A stretch of DNA of 64,000 nt from Streptomyces flavochromogenes (GTDB lineage: Bacteria > Actinomycetota > Actinomycetes > Streptomycetales > Streptomycetaceae). Shown one piece after another: positions 1 to 7,398 of this stretch (its first letter is position 1; every line of letters starts with the position of its first letter). The translations under genes were made by a program, and so were the position numbers. The stretch covers positions 1 to 64,000 of the forward strand of contig NZ_JNZO01000006.1 of NCBI RefSeq assembly GCF_000717595.1, read 5' to 3'. Below the pieces are notes generated by a model that was not told the DNA's origin, made no database searches, and saw only the letters and a program-made list of their open reading frames with translations.

Positions 1-66
1 AGGCCGGATGTGGAAGCCCAGTAATGGGTGGAGCTGACCGGTACTAATAGGCCGAGGGCTTGTCCT
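1..66 (+). rRNA. 23S rRNA, 3' end (partial)
   Basis: The first bases match the conserved 3' terminus of actinobacterial 23S rRNA, including the GGTACTAATAGGCCGAGGG block that forms the last helix before the 3' end. The gene enters from the left edge, so only its tail is here. The exact 3' boundary (about 66) is estimated from known Streptomyces 23S ends and is uncertain by a few bases. It is followed on the same strand by a spacer and a 5S gene, the normal 16S-23S-5S order. Confidence 0.9.
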
Positions 67-171
67 CAGTTGCTCGCGTCCACTGTGTTAGTTCTGAAGC
101 AACGAACGGTTGCTGGTTTCTAGAGCTAGAACACAACTACAGAGTGTGCTTGTTCGCTCGAAACCGATAGG
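67..171 (+). other. 23S-5S internal transcribed spacer
   Basis: About 105 bases separate the 23S tail from the 5S start, a typical length for Streptomyces rRNA operons. The end of the spacer (CGAAACC, 159-165) pairs perfectly with GGTTTCG (171-177) at the start of the 5S gene, giving a 7-bp hairpin. From memory, Streptomyces operons share this arrangement and it may take part in precursor processing. No tRNA lies in it. Confidence 0.7.
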
Positions 172-270
172 GTTTCGGTGGTCATAGCGTTAGGGAAACG
201 CCCGGTTACATTCCGAACCCGGAAGCTAAGCCTTTCAGCGCCGATGGTACTGCAGGGGGGACCCTGTGGG
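172..270 (+). rRNA. 5S rRNA, 3' end missing
   Basis: From GTTTCGGTGGTCATAGCG through GGGGGGACCCTGTGGG the sequence follows Streptomyces 5S rRNA base for base as far as I can recall it, about 99 nt. The expected ending, roughly 20 nt (AGAGTAGGACGCCGCCGAAC), is absent. The sequence jumps straight into the loop-side half of the downstream terminator. The lost part is the 3' strand of helix I and part of the helix IV/V region, so the 5' GTTTCGGTGG strand has no partner and a normal 5S fold is not possible. Either this copy carries a deletion, or the assembly collapsed a GGACCC-type short homology between the 5S gene and the terminator's left arm. Other rRNA operons in the genome would normally cover the function. 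Confidence 0.75.
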
Positions 271-310
271 CCCAGCGTTCACGCTGGGACCAGGGGTCCT
301 TTTGTTTTTT
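259..310 (+). terminator. rRNA operon terminator fused to the truncated 5S end
   Basis: CCCAGCG (271-277) pairs perfectly with CGCTGGG (282-288) around a TTCA loop. Outside it, GGACCCTG (259-266, inside the 5S sequence) can pair with CAGGGGTCC (291-299) with one bulge. A T-rich run, TTTTGTTTTTT, ends the element near 310. The right arm looks like the usual Streptomyces rRNA terminator, but its proper left arm is replaced by the 5S bases, which is what a deletion between the two would leave. Confidence 0.7.
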
Positions 311-388
311 GCTTGACTTTTTCCGATGCGCGGCCGAGTGCCGGCTGCGCGAGAATGACTGCAGTACCCGAAGACAGGAGTCACGTCG

Positions 389-2372
389 ATGTCCACCAAC
401 TCTCCCGACGACCGTCCGGAGCGCGAGCCGCGTCGCAGGGACGGTGCCGGCGCCGGCGGTGACCGGGGCGGCTTCCGTGGCCCGCGCCGTGACGACAACC
501 GCGGTGGCGACAGCCGCGGGGGTGGCTTCCGCCGTGACGACAACCGCGGTGGCGACAGCCGCGGGGGTGGCTTCCGCCGTGACGACAACCGTGGCGGCGA
601 CAACCGCGGTGGCGGCGGTGGCTTCCGTCGCGATGACCGCGGTGGCGACAACCGTGGTGGCGGTTTCCGTCGTGACGACCGTGGTGGGGACAACCGCGGT
701 GGCGGCGGTGGCTTCCGCCGTGACGACCGTGGTGGCGAGCGTCCGTCCTCGTTCCGTCGCGACGACCGCCCCTCCTTCCCGCGTGACAACCGTGGTGGGG
801 ACAACCGTGGTGGTGGCGGTGGTTTCCGTCGTGACGACCGCGGTGGCGACAACCGTGGTGGCGGCGGTGGTTTCCGTCGTGACGACCGCGGTGGCGACAA
901 CCGTGGTGGCGGCGGTGGTTTCCGTCGCGATGACCGTGGTGGGGACAACCGTGGTGGCGGCGGTGGCTTCCGTCGCGATGACCGTGGTGGGGACAACCGT
1001 GGTGGCGGTTTCCGTCGTGACGACCGTGGTGGCGACAACCGCGGTGGTGGCGGTGGCTTCCGCCGTGACGACCGGCGTGGTGAGCGTCCGTCCTCGTTCC
1101 GTCGGGACGACCGGCCTTCGTACCCCTCGCGTGACGACCGTGGTGGCGACAACCGTGGCGGTGGCGGTGGTTTCCGTCGTGACGATCGTGGTGGGGACAA
1201 CCGTGGTGGCGGCGGTGGTTGGCGGCGGTGGTTTCCGTCGTGACGACCGGCGTGATGAGCGTCCGTCCTCGTTCCGTCGGGACGACCGGCCTTCGTACCC
1301 CTCGCGTGACGACCGTGGCGGCGACAACCGTGGCGGTGGCGGTGGCTTCCGTCGGGACGACCGGCGTGATGAGCGTCCGTCCTCGTTCCGTCGCGACGAC
1401 AACCGCGGTGGCGGCGGGTTCCGGCGTGACGACCGTGGCGGCGACAACCGCGGTGGCTTCCGCCGTGACGACCGCGGGGGCGACAACCGTGGTGGGTTCC
1501 GTGGGCGTGACGACCGGGGTGGCTACGGGCGTCGTGACGACCGCGAGCGCAGCGACCGCGCGCCCATCAAGCGTCTGCCGATCCCGCCGGAGGTCACAGG
1601 TGAGGAGATCGACCCGGATGTGCGCCAGGAGCTCATGAGCCTGCCCAAGGGGCTCGCCGAGGACGTCTCGCGCAACCTCGTCATGGTCGCCCAGCTGATC
1701 GACGAGGACCCGGAGAAGGCGTACGAGTACTCCAGGATCGCCCTGCGGCTCGCCTCCCGTGTCGCCGCCGTGCGCGAGGCCGCCGGCTTCGCCGCGTACG
1801 CGACGCAGAAGTACTCCGAGGCGCTGGCCGAGTTCCGTGCCGCCCGCCGGATGAGCGGTGGCGTCGAGCTGTGGCCCGTCATGGCCGACTGCGAGCGTGG
1901 GCTCAGCCGCCCCGAGCGTGCGCTGGCGATGGCCGGCGAGCCCGAGGTTCAGAAGCTGGACAAGGCCGGTCAGGTCGAGATGCGGCTCGTGGCCGCCGGC
2001 GCCCGCCGGGACCTGGGTCAGCTCGACGCGGCCATCGTGACGCTGCAGAGCCCCGAGCTCGCCTCCAGCGCCGTTCACCCGTGGACCGCGCGCCTGCGCT
2101 ACGCCTACGCCGACGCGCTGCTCGCCGCCGGCCGTGAGCGCGAGGCGCGGGAGTGGTTCGCCAAGGCTCTCGAGGCCGACAAGGACGGGGCCACGGACGC
2201 TTCGGACCGGCTGGCCGAGATGGACGGTGTCGAGTTCGTCGACGCGTTCGACGAGGACGAGGCCGACGAGGAGTCGGACCGTGGCGACGTCGTCGATGTG
2301 GATGCCGATCTCGACGAGGACGACGACCTCGACGAGGACGACAGTGACGACAGCGTCGGCGACAAGAGCTGA
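389..2372 (+). CDS. RGG-repeat/TPR-like protein, frameshifted
   Basis: The start is ATG 389, with AGGAG about 10 bases upstream. Residues from about 28 onward are a low-complexity array of FRRDDRGGDNRGGGG-type units, positively charged and surely disordered, resembling RGG RNA-binding tails. The reading frame breaks at 1207-1232, where a 13-bp unit is perfectly duplicated. The first frame then stops at 1243 after 284 residues. The +1 frame continues the same repeat, then a globular part from about 1560 (motif APIKRLPIPPEV; helical, TPR-like, with the block ALRLASRVAAVREAAG) and a very acidic Asp/Glu tail to 2372. I read this as one gene of about 655 codons broken by slippage or by a sequencing error in the repeat. 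Streptomyces homologues are annotated as tetratricopeptide repeat proteins. Function unknown; an RNA or ribosome link is only a guess from composition and the rRNA neighbour. Confidence 0.75.
470..1545 (+). repeat. Tandem coding repeat, RGG/RDD units
   Basis: About 1.07 kb is built from near-identical units of roughly 33-51 bp, each encoding FRRDD followed by R/N-GG and a run of two to five glycines. Larger 150-200 bp super-repeats carrying ERPSSFRRDDRPS recur at about 735, 1080, 1255 and 1370. The repeats are so similar at DNA level that slippage or misassembly is likely. Several antisense and out-of-frame open frames across it are artefacts of the periodic composition. Confidence 0.9.
1207..1232 (+). 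repeat. 13-bp perfect tandem duplication causing the frameshift
   Basis: The 13-mer TGGCGGCGGTGGT occurs at 1207-1219 and again immediately at 1220-1232. Removing one copy restores a continuous frame that joins the 389 start to the acidic C-terminus at 2372. Thirteen is not a multiple of three, so the duplication alone explains the break. Confidence 0.9.
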
Positions 2373-2388
2373 CTCGGTTGACCTATGA

Positions 2389-2421
2389 GAAGGGCGGCAC
2401 CCCCTGCGGGTGCCGCCCTTC
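2389..2421. terminator. Bidirectional terminator
   Basis: GAAGGGCGGCACC (2389-2401) pairs perfectly with GGTGCCGCCCTTC (2409-2421) around a 7-base loop. It lies between two convergent genes, 17 bases after the stop of the RGG/TPR gene and 18 bases before the end of the DUF1015 gene on the other strand, so it can serve both. Confidence 0.85.
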
Positions 2422-2439
2422 TTCGTTCTCCGAGGTCTC

Positions 2440-3732
2440 TCAGTCCAGCGCCAGGCTTCTCAGGACCAGGCCCGTCGCCGGCTTCGGGCCGAAGGAGGTG
2501 GACTTGCGGGGCATCGTGACGCCCTGGCGGGCCAGGTCCCGGACGACCTCCTCGCGGACCGGGTGCATCAGGACGGCCGTGCCGCCGCGGCGTTCCGCCT
2601 GCTCGACCGCGGCCTTCGTGTCGTGGATGTAGGCGATGTCCTCGGGGGCGTCCGGGATGTGCCAGACGTGCTCCAGGAGGGTGGAGTGCAGGACCGTGGC
2701 GTCCAGGGTCCGCCAGGCGTCCGGGCGGTCCGTGCGGATCGTGCGGTCGAGGAGGGCCGGGTCCGGGCGGTCGACGAGGTGGAAGGCGCCGTCTCCGGCG
2801 AGGAGGAAGGCGTTGCCCTCGGTCGTGGCCTCGGCGAGGGCCTCCATGGCCTCCGGCAGGGGCCGTTCGATGCGGCGTACCCGGAAGGCGCCGTCGAGGG
2901 CCGCGAGGGCGTCGGCCACCGGCAGGCGGTTGAGGAGACGGTGGATCGCGCGGACCCGGAGCGGGTAGCGGGCGGTGTCGATCAGGAGGACCAGGCCGTA
3001 GTTCCAGGGGCCGGGCGACGGGTGCTCCTCGCGGAGGCGCAGATAGGTCGCCCAGCGGTGGTGGCCATCGGCGATGAGGGCCTGGTGGCGGGCGAGCTCG
3101 GCGGAGACGGCGGCCTGCTCGGCAGGGTCGGTCACCGCCCAGAGACGGTGGTGGAAGCCGTCCTCCGTCGTCGTGGCGAGCAGCGGAGGGCGCTGCACCG
3201 TGCGCTCGACGACCTCGCCGGCGCCGTCGCCCTCGCCGACGTACGTGAGGAGCAGCGGCTCCAGATTGGCCGCGGTGGTCCGCATCAGGGCGGCGCGGTC
3301 CTCGACGACGTGCGGCATGACGTCCTCGTGCGGGAGGACGATCCCCTCGGCCGGGGTGGAGAGTTCGAGGGCCCCGATGATGCCGCGCTGGAGGATGCCG
3401 TCGCCGTGCTGCTCGTACACGTAGAGCGCGGGTTCCGGGTCCGGGGCGAGGACGCCGTCCGCGAGCCAGCGGTCGAGGGTGACGGCGGCCTTGCGGTGGC
3501 GGGTGCCGGCGGTGATCGCCTGGGGCAGGATGAGCCGGACGATGTTGTGGGGATCCGCGGACTCCAGATGGAGAAGTCCGTCAGGTCGTACGACCACGTC
3601 GTAGGGCGGGGACGTCACGGCGGCCAGGCTGCCGACCCGCTCGGGGACGTATCGGAGCCCGCGGAACGGCGCCAGGTGCAGCCCGGCTGCGTCGTCGCGG
3701 ACGTCGTCGGCCGCGTGACCTGAGGTGTTCAT
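2440..3732 (-). CDS. DUF1015 family protein
   Basis: A 430-residue protein, starting at the ATG whose complement is 3730-3732. An open frame continues upstream but would run into the divergent HAD gene, and family members start near the motif LHLAPFRGLRYVP, which is at about residue 18 here. Visible family features are TSPPYDVV near residue 40, PHNIVRLILP near 62, and GHHRWATYLRLREE near the middle. DUF1015 proteins are widespread and were once called SpoOJ-like, but I know of no established biochemical role. Divergent from the HAD phosphatase, with about 80 bases between starts. The assignment to family is firm; function is unknown. Confidence 0.85.
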   Translation of the reverse strand: MNTSGHAADDVRDDAAGLHLAPFRGLRYVPERVGSLAAVTSPPYDVVVRPDGLLHLESADPHNIVRLILPQAITAGTRHRKAAVTLDRWLADGVLAPDPEPALYVYEQHGDGILQRGIIGALELSTPAEGIVLPHEDVMPHVVEDRAALMRTTAANLEPLLLTYVGEGDGAGEVVERTVQRPPLLATTTEDGFHHRLWAVTDPAEQAAVSAELARHQALIADGHHRWATYLRLREEHPSPGPWNYGLVLLIDTARYPLRVRAIHRLLNRLPVADALAALDGAFRVRRIERPLPEAMEALAEATTEGNAFLLAGDGAFHLVDRPDPALLDRTIRTDRPDAWRTLDATVLHSTLLEHVWHIPDAPEDIAYIHDTKAAVEQAERRGGTAVLMHPVREEVVRDLARQGVTMPRKSTSFGPKPATGLVLRSLALD

Positions 3733-3811
3733 CTCGTCATCGTATGTGGCCGGTGGGATGAGCGATGATCGGGGGAGCGGGGAACCCACCCGGTGAGGCG
3801 AGGAGTGTGCG

Positions 3812-4909
3812 GTGACGGTGCGGAACGGCCAGGGACAGCAGGGCGTGGGCAGGTTGCGGCCGGGTGGCAGCGCGGTGCCGCTGAGCGAGGCGTACGACAC
3901 GGCGCTGCTGGACCTGGACGGGGTCGTGTACGCGGGCGGGGAGGCCGTTCCGCACGCCGTGGAGGCGCTCGGGGTGGCCCGGGCCGGCGGGATGCACCTG
4001 GCGTACGTCACCAACAACGCGCTGCGGACGCCCGACGCGGTGGCCGAGCACCTTACCGAGCTCGGGGTGCCCGCCGAGGCCGCGGACGTGATCACCTCGG
4101 CGCAGGCCGTGGCCCGGTTGATCGCCGACGACGTGCCGCCGGGCTCCCGGGTGCTCGTCATCGGCGGCGAGGGGCTGCGGGTGGCGCTGCGCGAGCGGGG
4201 TCTGGTGCCGGTGGACTCGGCGGAGGACGAGCCGGTGGCCGTCGTGCAGGGGTACGGGGGGCCGGAGATGCCGTGGGGGCGGTTCGCCGAGGCGAGTTAC
4301 GCGGTGGCGCGGGGGCTGCCCTGGTACGCGTCGAACACCGATCTGACGATTCCCGGCGCGCGGGGGATCGGGCCCGGGAACGGGGCCGCGGTGGAGGTCG
4401 TCCGGATCGCCACGGGCGGCCGGGTGGAGCCGAGGGTGGCGGGGAAGCCGCTGCCGCCGATGCACCGGGAGACGGTGCTGCGGACGGGCGCGCGGCGGCC
4501 GCTGGTGGTCGGGGACCGGCTGGACACGGACATCGAGGGCGCGTTCAACGGTGGAGTGGACTCACTGCTCGTCTTCACCGGGGTGACGGACGCGGCGCAG
4601 CTGCTGCGGGCGGTGCCGGAGCACCGGCCGACCTATGTCGCGGCCGATCTGCGGGGGCTGCTCGTGGGTCAGCCGGAGGTCGTCGCCGAGGAGGACGGGA
4701 GTTTCGTGTGCGGGGGCTGGCGGGCTTCGGTGAACGCGCCGAGCGGGGGCGAGCTGGTACTGGAGGGGCCGGCGGAGGCTGCGGCCGGTGCGGCGGCGGA
4801 TCCCATGGACGCCGTGCGGGCCCTGTGCGGGGCGGCCTGGTCGGCGGCGGACGCCGTGGGCGGCGGGGTGCCCGACGCGGGGAAGGTGCTCGCGCGGCTC
4901 GGGCTGTGA
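3812..4909 (+). CDS. HAD superfamily hydrolase, NagD-like (class IIA)
   Basis: GTG 3812 is preceded by AGGAG at 3801-3805, six bases away. The 365-residue product carries all HAD motifs: nucleophile block DLDGVVY at 34-40, TNN at 67-69, a lysine in GKPLPPMH, and VVGDRLDTDIEGA at about 230-242. The cap type is IIA, as in NagD, AraL and p-nitrophenylphosphatases, so it likely dephosphorylates a small sugar phosphate or nucleotide; the substrate cannot be read from sequence. The last 80 residues, rich in Gly/Ala, extend past the usual NagD end. In many Streptomyces this gene sits between the RGG/TPR gene and TlyA, as here. Confidence 0.9.
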   Translation: MTVRNGQGQQGVGRLRPGGSAVPLSEAYDTALLDLDGVVYAGGEAVPHAVEALGVARAGGMHLAYVTNNALRTPDAVAEHLTELGVPAEAADVITSAQAVARLIADDVPPGSRVLVIGGEGLRVALRERGLVPVDSAEDEPVAVVQGYGGPEMPWGRFAEASYAVARGLPWYASNTDLTIPGARGIGPGNGAAVEVVRIATGGRVEPRVAGKPLPPMHRETVLRTGARRPLVVGDRLDTDIEGAFNGGVDSLLVFTGVTDAAQLLRAVPEHRPTYVAADLRGLLVGQPEVVAEEDGSFVCGGWRASVNAPSGGELVLEGPAEAAAGAAADPMDAVRALCGAAWSAADAVGGGVPDAGKVLARLGL

Positions 4910-4928
4910 CATCGGCCCGGGTCGTGAA

Positions 4929-4947
4929 ATTGGGTAGGCTAACCTAA
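4929..4947. promoter_or_regulatory. Iron box (DmdR/IdeR-type operator)
   Basis: The 19 bases ATTGGGTAGGCTAACCTAA match the actinobacterial iron-box consensus TTAGGTTAGGCTAACCTAA at 16 positions; the right 13 bases match exactly. It lies 33 bases upstream of the siderophore-type ABC ATPase start, where Fe-loaded DmdR would block transcription. The match is by eye; binding is inferred. Confidence 0.85.
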
Positions 4948-4980
4948 CTTTATTTGGGCAGAGGGCACGGGAGTACGGGC

Positions 4981-5832
4981 ATGGATGGTCGGCAGCAGCG
5001 GCTGAGCGCGGAATCGGTCACCCTGGCGTACGAGCAGCGGGTCATCGCCCGCGATCTGTCCGTCGAGATCCCCGACAACTCGTTCACCGTCATCGTCGGG
5101 CCGAACGCCTGTGGCAAGTCCACCCTGCTCCGCGCCCTCTCCCGAATGCTGAAGCCCAGCCAGGGGCGCGTCCTGCTCGACGGGCAGTCGATCCAGACGA
5201 TGCCGGCCAAGAAGGTCGCCAAGACGCTCGGGTTGCTGCCCCAGACCTCCGTGGCGCCCGACGGCATCACCGTCGCCGACCTCGTCGCCCGCGGCCGCTA
5301 CCCGCACCAGGGGCTGCTGCGCCAGTGGTCGCCGGAGGACGAGCGCATCACCCGGGAGTCGATGGAGGCGACCGGCGTCGCCGAGCTGGCCGAGCGGTAC
5401 GTCGACGAGCTCTCCGGAGGTCAGCGGCAGCGCGTCTGGATCGCCATGGCGCTCGCCCAGCAGACCCCGCTGCTGCTGCTCGACGAGCCGACGACGTATC
5501 TCGACATCCAGCACCAGATCGACGTCCTCGACCTGTGCGCCGAGCTGCACGAGACCCAGGGGCGGACGCTCGTCGCCGTGCTGCACGACCTCAACCACGC
5601 GGCCCGGTACGCGACCCACCTCATCGCCGTCCGCGACGGCGAGGTGGTCGCCGAGGGCCCGCCGGCCGAGGTGGTGACCGCCGAGCTCGTCGAGCGGGTC
5701 TTCGGGCTGCGCTGCCAGGTCATCGAGGACCCCGAGACGGGGACGCCGCTGGTCGTACCGGCCGGGCGGAAGGCCCGTGTCCCGCGGCCCGCTTCGGCGT
5801 CCGCGGCGCCGGAGCCCGCCCTCGGCAAGTGA
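4981..5832 (+). CDS. Iron-siderophore ABC transporter ATP-binding protein (FepC/FecE type)
   Basis: A 283-residue ATPase. ATG 4981 is chosen because GGGAG lies eight bases upstream; a longer in-frame TTG start would cut into the leader near the iron box. Walker A GPNACGKST is at 40-48, the signature LSGGQRQR near 144, Walker B LLLLDEPT near 165, and the H-loop is in VLHDLNHAARYA. The sequence is of the FecCD-associated class that energises ferric-siderophore uptake at the membrane. No permease or binding protein gene is adjacent, so it must serve permeases encoded elsewhere. The iron box upstream argues for induction under iron limitation. The last 30 residues are a Pro/Ala/Arg-rich tail. Confidence 0.9.
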   Translation: MDGRQQRLSAESVTLAYEQRVIARDLSVEIPDNSFTVIVGPNACGKSTLLRALSRMLKPSQGRVLLDGQSIQTMPAKKVAKTLGLLPQTSVAPDGITVADLVARGRYPHQGLLRQWSPEDERITRESMEATGVAELAERYVDELSGGQRQRVWIAMALAQQTPLLLLDEPTTYLDIQHQIDVLDLCAELHETQGRTLVAVLHDLNHAARYATHLIAVRDGEVVAEGPPAEVVTAELVERVFGLRCQVIEDPETGTPLVVPAGRKARVPRPASASAAPEPALGK

Positions 5833-5884
5833 GCCGGGCCCGCCCTGCGCGCGGCAGCCGGGCCCGCCGGCTCCGCGGGGGCGG

Positions 5885-6232
5885 CTAGAGCATGGAGCGG
5901 AGGCGGAGCAGGTCGCGGAAGCCCGCTTCCAGCCTGACCCGGCCCGAGGCCCAGGCCTTCGCGAAGTTCAGGTCTCCGCCCACCATCGCCACCAGGTCGT
6001 CGCCGGTCATCGCGAGCCGGATCTGCGCCTTGGCCGGCGGAGGGCCCGCCACCGTGGACTCGACCTTGATCCGGCCGTCCGTGAGGCGGCCGGTGAACGT
6101 GGTGTCCAGGTCGGTGATGTGGCAGCTCAGGGTGCGGTCGAGCGCGGCCGCGCCGCGTACGTCGCCGTCCGCCCGCGCGAGGTTGTCCGAGAGTGTGTCG
6201 AGTGCGTCGCGGCACTCCGTGATCGTCGCCAT
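5885..6232 (-). CDS. SCP2 sterol-binding domain protein
   Basis: A 115-residue single-domain protein, ATG at 6232. The second half shows the SCP2 pattern: TFTGRLTDGRI, then KAQIRLAMTGDDLVAMVGGDLNFAKAW in two pieces, then ASGRVRLEAG near the C-terminus. The fold binds lipids in a hydrophobic tunnel; bacterial stand-alone members have no assigned ligand. It is divergent from the small acidic gene and TlyA, with a shared promoter region of only about 43 bases. Cytosolic, no signal peptide. Confidence 0.85.
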   Translation of the reverse strand: MATITECRDALDTLSDNLARADGDVRGAAALDRTLSCHITDLDTTFTGRLTDGRIKVESTVAGPPPAKAQIRLAMTGDDLVAMVGGDLNFAKAWASGRVRLEAGFRDLLRLRSML

Positions 6233-6275
6233 CGCCGTCGACCGTACCCCAGGGGTTCGCGGTAGCGTCGGGAGC

Positions 6276-6575
6276 ATGAACGACGCGATGGCCGAGCCCG
6301 AGCCCGTGGACGAGACGTCCGGACCCGAGGCGTCGGACACGGAGGCCCCGCGGGACGGCGCCCACGAGCCCGCCGAGGCCGCGCCGCTGGAGGTCGTACG
6401 GGAGCTCACCGGGCACCCCGGGGTCGACGCCGACCTGGCGCGTCTCGCCGAGGTGGACGACCTCCCGGCGGACGGACACCTGGAGGTGTACGAGGATGTA
6501 CACCGTGGACTGCGTGCCGAGCTGACCTCGCTCGACGCGCACCCCGCCCCTCGTCCGTACGAAAACAGGAGCTGA
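6276..6575 (+). CDS. Small acidic hypothetical protein
   Basis: A 99-residue protein, ATG 6276, seven bases after a -10-like TAGCGT (6263-6268), so the mRNA may be nearly leaderless. The N-terminal half is Glu/Pro/Ala-rich and disordered. The second half is a short helical block (motifs PLEVVRELTGHPGVDADL and EVYEDVHRGLRAEL) that looks like a conserved module. It sits seven bases before TlyA and is most likely cotranscribed with it. Similar small proteins precede TlyA in other Streptomyces, but no function is known to me. Confidence 0.7.
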   Translation: MNDAMAEPEPVDETSGPEASDTEAPRDGAHEPAEAAPLEVVRELTGHPGVDADLARLAEVDDLPADGHLEVYEDVHRGLRAELTSLDAHPAPRPYENRS

Positions 6576-6582
6576 ACCGAAC

Positions 6583-7398
6583 GTGGCAGGAGTGGCACGC
6601 CGCCGTCTCGACGCCGAGCTGGTCCGGCGCAAGCTCGCGCGCTCGCGCGAGCACGCCAGCCAGCTGATCGCCGCGGGCCGGGTGACCGTCGGCAAGACCG
6701 TCGCCACCAAGCCCGCCACCCAGGTCGAGACCGCCGCGGCCATCGTCGTCGTCCAGGACGACTCCGATCCCGACTACGTCTCGCGCGGCGGTCACAAGCT
6801 CGCCGGGGCCTTCGAGGCCTTCGTCCCGCTCGGGCTGAAGGTCGAGGGCAGGCGCGCCCTGGACGCCGGGGCCTCCACCGGCGGCTTCACCGATGTGCTG
6901 CTGCGGGCCGGCGCCGCCCATGTCGTCGCCGTCGACGTCGGCTACGGGCAGCTCGCGTGGTCGCTGCAGAGCGACGAGCGGGTCACCGTGAAGGACCGCA
7001 CGAACGTACGCGAGTTGACGCTCGACGCGATCGACGGCGTGCCCGTCGACCTGGTCGTCGGCGACCTCTCGTTCATCCCGCTCGGCCTCGTCCTGCCGGC
7101 CCTCGCGGCCTGCACTGCGCCCGATGCAGACCTCGTCCTGATGGTGAAGCCGCAGTTCGAGGTGGGCAAGGAGCGGCTCGGCACGGGCGGGGTCGTCCGG
7201 AGCACCGAACTCCGCGCCGACGCCGTGAAGAACGTCGCCCGGCGCGCCGCCGAGCTCGGCCTCGGGGTCCTGGGCGTCACCGCGAGCCCGCTGCCCGGCC
7301 CGTCCGGCAACGTCGAGTACTTTCTGTGGCTGCGGGCAGGCGCGCCCGCGCTGGATCCGGCGGATGTCGACCGCGCCGTGGCGGAAGGACCTCGTTGA
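6583..7398 (+). CDS. tlyA: TlyA family rRNA (cytidine-2'-O)-methyltransferase
   Basis: A 271-residue protein from GTG 6583, with AGGAG 13 bases upstream. Residues about 5-65 are an S4 RNA-binding domain (RRRLDAELVRRKLARSREHA, then AAGRVTVGK). Residues about 85-260 are a FtsJ-like Rossmann methyltransferase with the SAM site DAGASTGGFTD near 94. VGDLSFIPL, MVKPQFEVGKE and PSGNVEYFLW follow and contain the K-D-K-E type catalytic residues. In mycobacteria TlyA methylates C1409 of 16S and C1920 of 23S rRNA, which gives capreomycin sensitivity; the older name is hemolysin A. It overlaps the NAD kinase start by 4 bases (TTGA), so the two are translationally coupled. Confidence 0.93.
   Translation: MAGVARRRLDAELVRRKLARSREHASQLIAAGRVTVGKTVATKPATQVETAAAIVVVQDDSDPDYVSRGGHKLAGAFEAFVPLGLKVEGRRALDAGASTGGFTDVLLRAGAAHVVAVDVGYGQLAWSLQSDERVTVKDRTNVRELTLDAIDGVPVDLVVGDLSFIPLGLVLPALAACTAPDADLVLMVKPQFEVGKERLGTGGVVRSTELRADAVKNVARRAAELGLGVLGVTASPLPGPSGNVEYFLWLRAGAPALDPADVDRAVAEGPR

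Noticed and set aside
470..1545. Possible CRISPR array
   Set aside because: Units are coding, of unequal length and without unique spacers; no cas genes are present.
206..2078. Long open frames on the minus strand and in other plus frames across the RGG repeats
   Set aside because: They follow from the periodic, stop-poor repeat; their products are low-complexity Arg/Pro/Thr text with no domain, while the ATG 389 frame has a ribosome binding site and continues into a globular domain.
3733..4161. 143-residue N-terminal extension of the DUF1015 gene
   Set aside because: It lies antisense to the well-supported HAD gene; the DUF1015 family starts near the chosen ATG 3732.
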